This document shows, piece after piece, positions 35,988 to 37,594 of a stretch of DNA of 37,594 nucleotides. Origin of the DNA: Myxococcales bacterium (GTDB lineage Bacteria > Myxococcota_A > UBA9160 > SMWR01); the NCBI GenBank assembly GCA_022561775.1, contig JADFQO010000028.1:1-37594 (forward strand), given 5' to 3'. Each line of letters begins with the position of its first letter. The stretch's first letter is position 1. The notes under the pieces are model-generated. The model saw nothing but the letters and a program-made list of their open reading frames with translations. It did not search any database and was not told where the DNA came from. A program made the translations under genes and the position numbers.

Positions 35988-36964
35988 TGGTACGCGCCCT
36001 CGACGTAGGTGAGCCAGTGATCGAACGCCGCGTCGCCGCCGCGGGTGATCGCCTCGAAGCGCTCCCGCAGTGCGAGCGTCTTCGGACCCGCAGCGCCGTC
36101 ACCAATGGTTTGGCGGTCGATCTCGACGACTGGGCAGATCCCCGTAGCGGTGCCGGTTACGAAGACCTCGCGGGCTTGGAGCAGGGCCTCGCGCGTGACG
36201 GCGTCTTCGCGCACGTCGGTACCGTCGTGCTTGGCGATCTCGATGGCCGTACTGCGGGTCACGCCGAGCAGCACGTTGCGGTCGGACGGTGTTCTGAGCG
36301 TGCCGTCGGCGTCGAAGATAAACACGTTGGTGGTCGGTCCTTCGGCGATGTAGCCATCTTCATCTACGAACAGGACATCATCATAGCCCTGACGGCGCGC
36401 TTCCCATTTGGCGGCCATCGGCGAGACGTAGTTCGCGGAGACCTTGGCCTGGGGATCGACGATGTCGCGGCGCCGGTTGCGGCGCTTCTTGTCGATCCAG
36501 AGGCGCAACGCCGCGCTCGCGGGCTGCTGCCCACCGGGCTTGCGGGCCGCGATGTCCGCGCCGGGGTCGTAGGCGGCGATCGCTAGGCTCACGCGATCGT
36601 CCGCGGGCACGACGTCAATTTCGATGGAGCCGATGAACGCGCTGACCTTCACGGCTGTCGCCCCGGGGTTCGCGCGAACCGTCAGCACGATCGCCGCGCG
36701 GATCTCCTCGCCGCTCAATCGGAGGGGCAGGCCGATGAGCTCGGCGGAGCGCAGCAGGCGCTCGACGTGCTCGCGCAAACGGAAGATCGCCGGCCCCCGC
36801 GGAGACTCGTGGACACTCAGGTAGTCGAAGATCAGCGAGCCGCGCTGCAGGCTATGCGACAGGATGTGGACGGTTGCGCGATCCCAGGGCACGAGTTCGC
36901 CATCCAACCAGATCTGGCGGTCGGGAGGCGTTTCGGGGGCTGGCTCGACGGGACTTCTGGACAC
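35984..36964 (-). CDS. Class IV PLP aminotransferase (branched-chain/D-amino-acid type)
   Basis: This fold-type IV aminotransferase has WLDGELVPWDRATVHILSHS, RGSLIFDYLSVHE, FRLREHVERLLRSAELIGLP, the PLP lysine in QAKVSANYVSPMAAKWEARR, GYDDVLFVDEDGYIAEGPTT followed by NVF, and VLLGVTRSTAIEIAK. The overall pattern is closest to branched-chain aminotransferase (IlvE), but E-G-P-T-T-N-V-F is also compatible with D-alanine aminotransferase or aminodeoxychorismate lyase relatives, so no symbol is given. No ATG lies near the conserved start; a GTG at 36964 (326 aa) is the best choice, without a clear Shine-Dalgarno. It is coupled to trpS by an ATGA overlap. Confidence 0.83.
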   Translation of the reverse strand: MSRSPVEPAPETPPDRQIWLDGELVPWDRATVHILSHSLQRGSLIFDYLSVHESPRGPAIFRLREHVERLLRSAELIGLPLRLSGEEIRAAIVLTVRANPGATAVKVSAFIGSIEIDVVPADDRVSLAIAAYDPGADIAARKPGGQQPASAALRLWIDKKRRNRRRDIVDPQAKVSANYVSPMAAKWEARRQGYDDVLFVDEDGYIAEGPTTNVFIFDADGTLRTPSDRNVLLGVTRSTAIEIAKHDGTDVREDAVTREALLQAREVFVTGTATGICPVVEIDRQTIGDGAAGPKTLALRERFEAITRGGDAAFDHWLTYVEGAYQ

Positions 36965-37150
36965 ACGCGGGAGGGTATCACGGCAGCACCCGCTGGCCGT
37001 CTGGCAGCTCGGACGTCGATCGATCGGCGGATTCGGACGCCCGCACTGCCCGCGGCCGCCACCCGGTCCGGGAATCGGCGCGAGCCGCGCCGATCCAAAC
37101 CCCAATTCACCCCGGGAAGCTGCGCGGATTTCAGGCTAGAATCCGGCCTC

Positions 37151-37190
37151 CGCTTCACCCGTTGCAGGCACGCTTCACCCGTTGCAGGCA
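37151..37190. repeat. Perfect 20-bp tandem duplication before tRNA-Thr
   Basis: CGCTTCACCCGTTGCAGGCA occurs twice back to back (37151-37170 and 37171-37190), ending two bases before the tRNA. The identity of the two copies means the duplication is recent or under selection. It may touch the tRNA promoter or 5' leader. Confidence 0.95.
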
Positions 37191-37192
37191 CT

Positions 37193-37265
37193 GCCGACGT
37201 AGCTCAGCTGGTAGAGCAGCGCATTCGTAATGCGCAGGTCATCGGTTCGAATCCGATCGTCGGCT
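37193..37265 (+). tRNA. tRNA-Thr (anticodon CGT)
   Basis: The cloverleaf is complete. Acceptor GCCGACG (37193-37199) pairs with CGTCGGC (37258-37264); the D arm is GCTC/GAGC; the anticodon stem GCGCA/TGCGC encloses loop TTCGTAA, giving anticodon CGT, which reads ACG (Thr). The T arm is ATCGG TTCGAAT CCGAT. The discriminator base is T and the CCA end is not encoded. The gene stands between the aminotransferase start and the convergent PEP-CTERM gene. Confidence 0.96.
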
Positions 37266-37295
37266 CCGCCCAACCCTTCGATCCCGCTCGGTTCT

Positions 37296-37594
37296 TCATT
37301 CGCAAGGCCTATACCTTCTTGACGCCGGGGCAGTGCGCCGTCGGCGGCGCCCAGAGAGGAGCGCCAGGAGTCCGATTCCCGGGCCCAGCTGCCAGAGAGC
37401 GCCGGGCTCGGGAAGGAGGGTAAAATGCGTACCATTGAGTGCGAAGGTGCCGTTGTCGTTGAGTGGAGCGTAGGTCGCGTTGGTGGTCGCCCACATGTCC
37501 ACGTCGGCGATGATTAGGAGCCTGCCCGCCCCGGGCGCGTAGTCTCCCCGGTTCCAGTAGGCCGCCGTGATCTGCCCGCTGCCATTGGTGGCGC
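37296..37594 (-). CDS. PEP-CTERM sorting-domain protein, C-terminal part, 5' end beyond window
   Basis: The minus-strand frame is open to the right edge, so only the last ~98 residues are visible. They include GRLLIIADVDMWATTNATYA and, near the end, the PEP-CTERM signal: LLPEPGALWQL, a hydrophobic stretch (GPGIGLLALLSG) and R-R-R-R-R. About 13 residues follow the Arg cluster, a longer tail than usual. Such proteins are exported and processed by exosortase in Gram-negative bacteria that make exopolysaccharide. No exosortase is in this window. The ATG at 37502 is internal, not the start. Confidence 0.85.
   Translation of the reverse strand, partial: ATNGSGQITAAYWNRGDYAPGAGRLLIIADVDMWATTNATYAPLNDNGTFALNGTHFTLLPEPGALWQLGPGIGLLALLSGRRRRRTAPASRRYRPCE

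Overview
The window is a gene-dense, high-GC (by eye about two thirds G+C) stretch of a bacterial chromosome. Nearly everything is housekeeping: tRNA and rRNA modification, ribosomal proteins, purine, thiamin, aromatic and alanine metabolism, DNA ligase and protein quality control. The gene order rpsP-khpA-rimM-trmD-rplS, a PEP-CTERM protein, a TPR/Ser-Thr kinase and an NtrC-type regulator suggest a 'deltaproteobacterial grade' lineage (Myxococcota, Binatota or similar). This is an inference from content, not a phylogenetic placement.

Layout. 1-1252: a CapK/PaaK-like adenylate-forming enzyme running off the left edge (minus strand), next to a frameshifted SGNH-hydrolase remnant. 1259-4886: TauE/SafE permease, then manA and an NtrC-family response regulator. 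5048-7090: ligA, convergent with a methylthioadenosine salvage operon mtnP-apt-mtnA-rsmI (10572 to 7087). 10637-11032: yraN. 13544-11072: rpsP-khpA-rimM-trmD-rplS. 18749-13672: alr-purH-purD-tsaC-dciA. 18881-20607: thiS-thiG-thiE, followed by two tandem HtrA/Deg proteases (20792-23766) and clpB (24285-26873). 26919-29558: divergent elp3 and a Trm9/ALKBH8-like methyltransferase. 29603-30400: DUF4328 membrane protein. 30456-31801: a DAHP synthase gene behind a complete transcription attenuator. 31864-34536: a membrane-anchored TPR/Ser-Thr kinase. 36964-35013: class IV aminotransferase and trpS. 37193-37265: tRNA-Thr(CGT). 37296-37594: C-terminal part of a PEP-CTERM protein, cut by the right edge.

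The most interesting points are these. (1) A short reading frame at 30515-30598 encodes a leader peptide with seven aromatic residues in twelve (Phe, Tyr and Trp). It is followed by a textbook terminator and an exactly complementary 8-bp antiterminator, so it reads as an aromatic-amino-acid attenuator for DAHP synthase. (2) A bacterial Elp3 is divergently paired with a Trm9/ALKBH8-like methyltransferase. These are the two catalytic steps of the eukaryotic wobble-uridine pathway (cm5U then mcm5U) and suggest a minimal bacterial version of it. (3) A structured element occurs twice (23907-24211 and 34678-34867). Each copy lies behind a tandem array built on the motif CAATTGGGGACGGTGTT and just after a plus-strand stop codon. 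Its long hairpin differs between copies only by a G-T versus G-C pair in the stem.

Several intergenic tandem arrays (53 bp before trmD, 21/42 bp before the first HtrA, 29 bp after the second HtrA, 37 bp after the kinase, 20 bp before the tRNA) show that this genome readily accumulates short local duplications next to start and stop codons. No CRISPR array, prophage or complete insertion sequence was seen.
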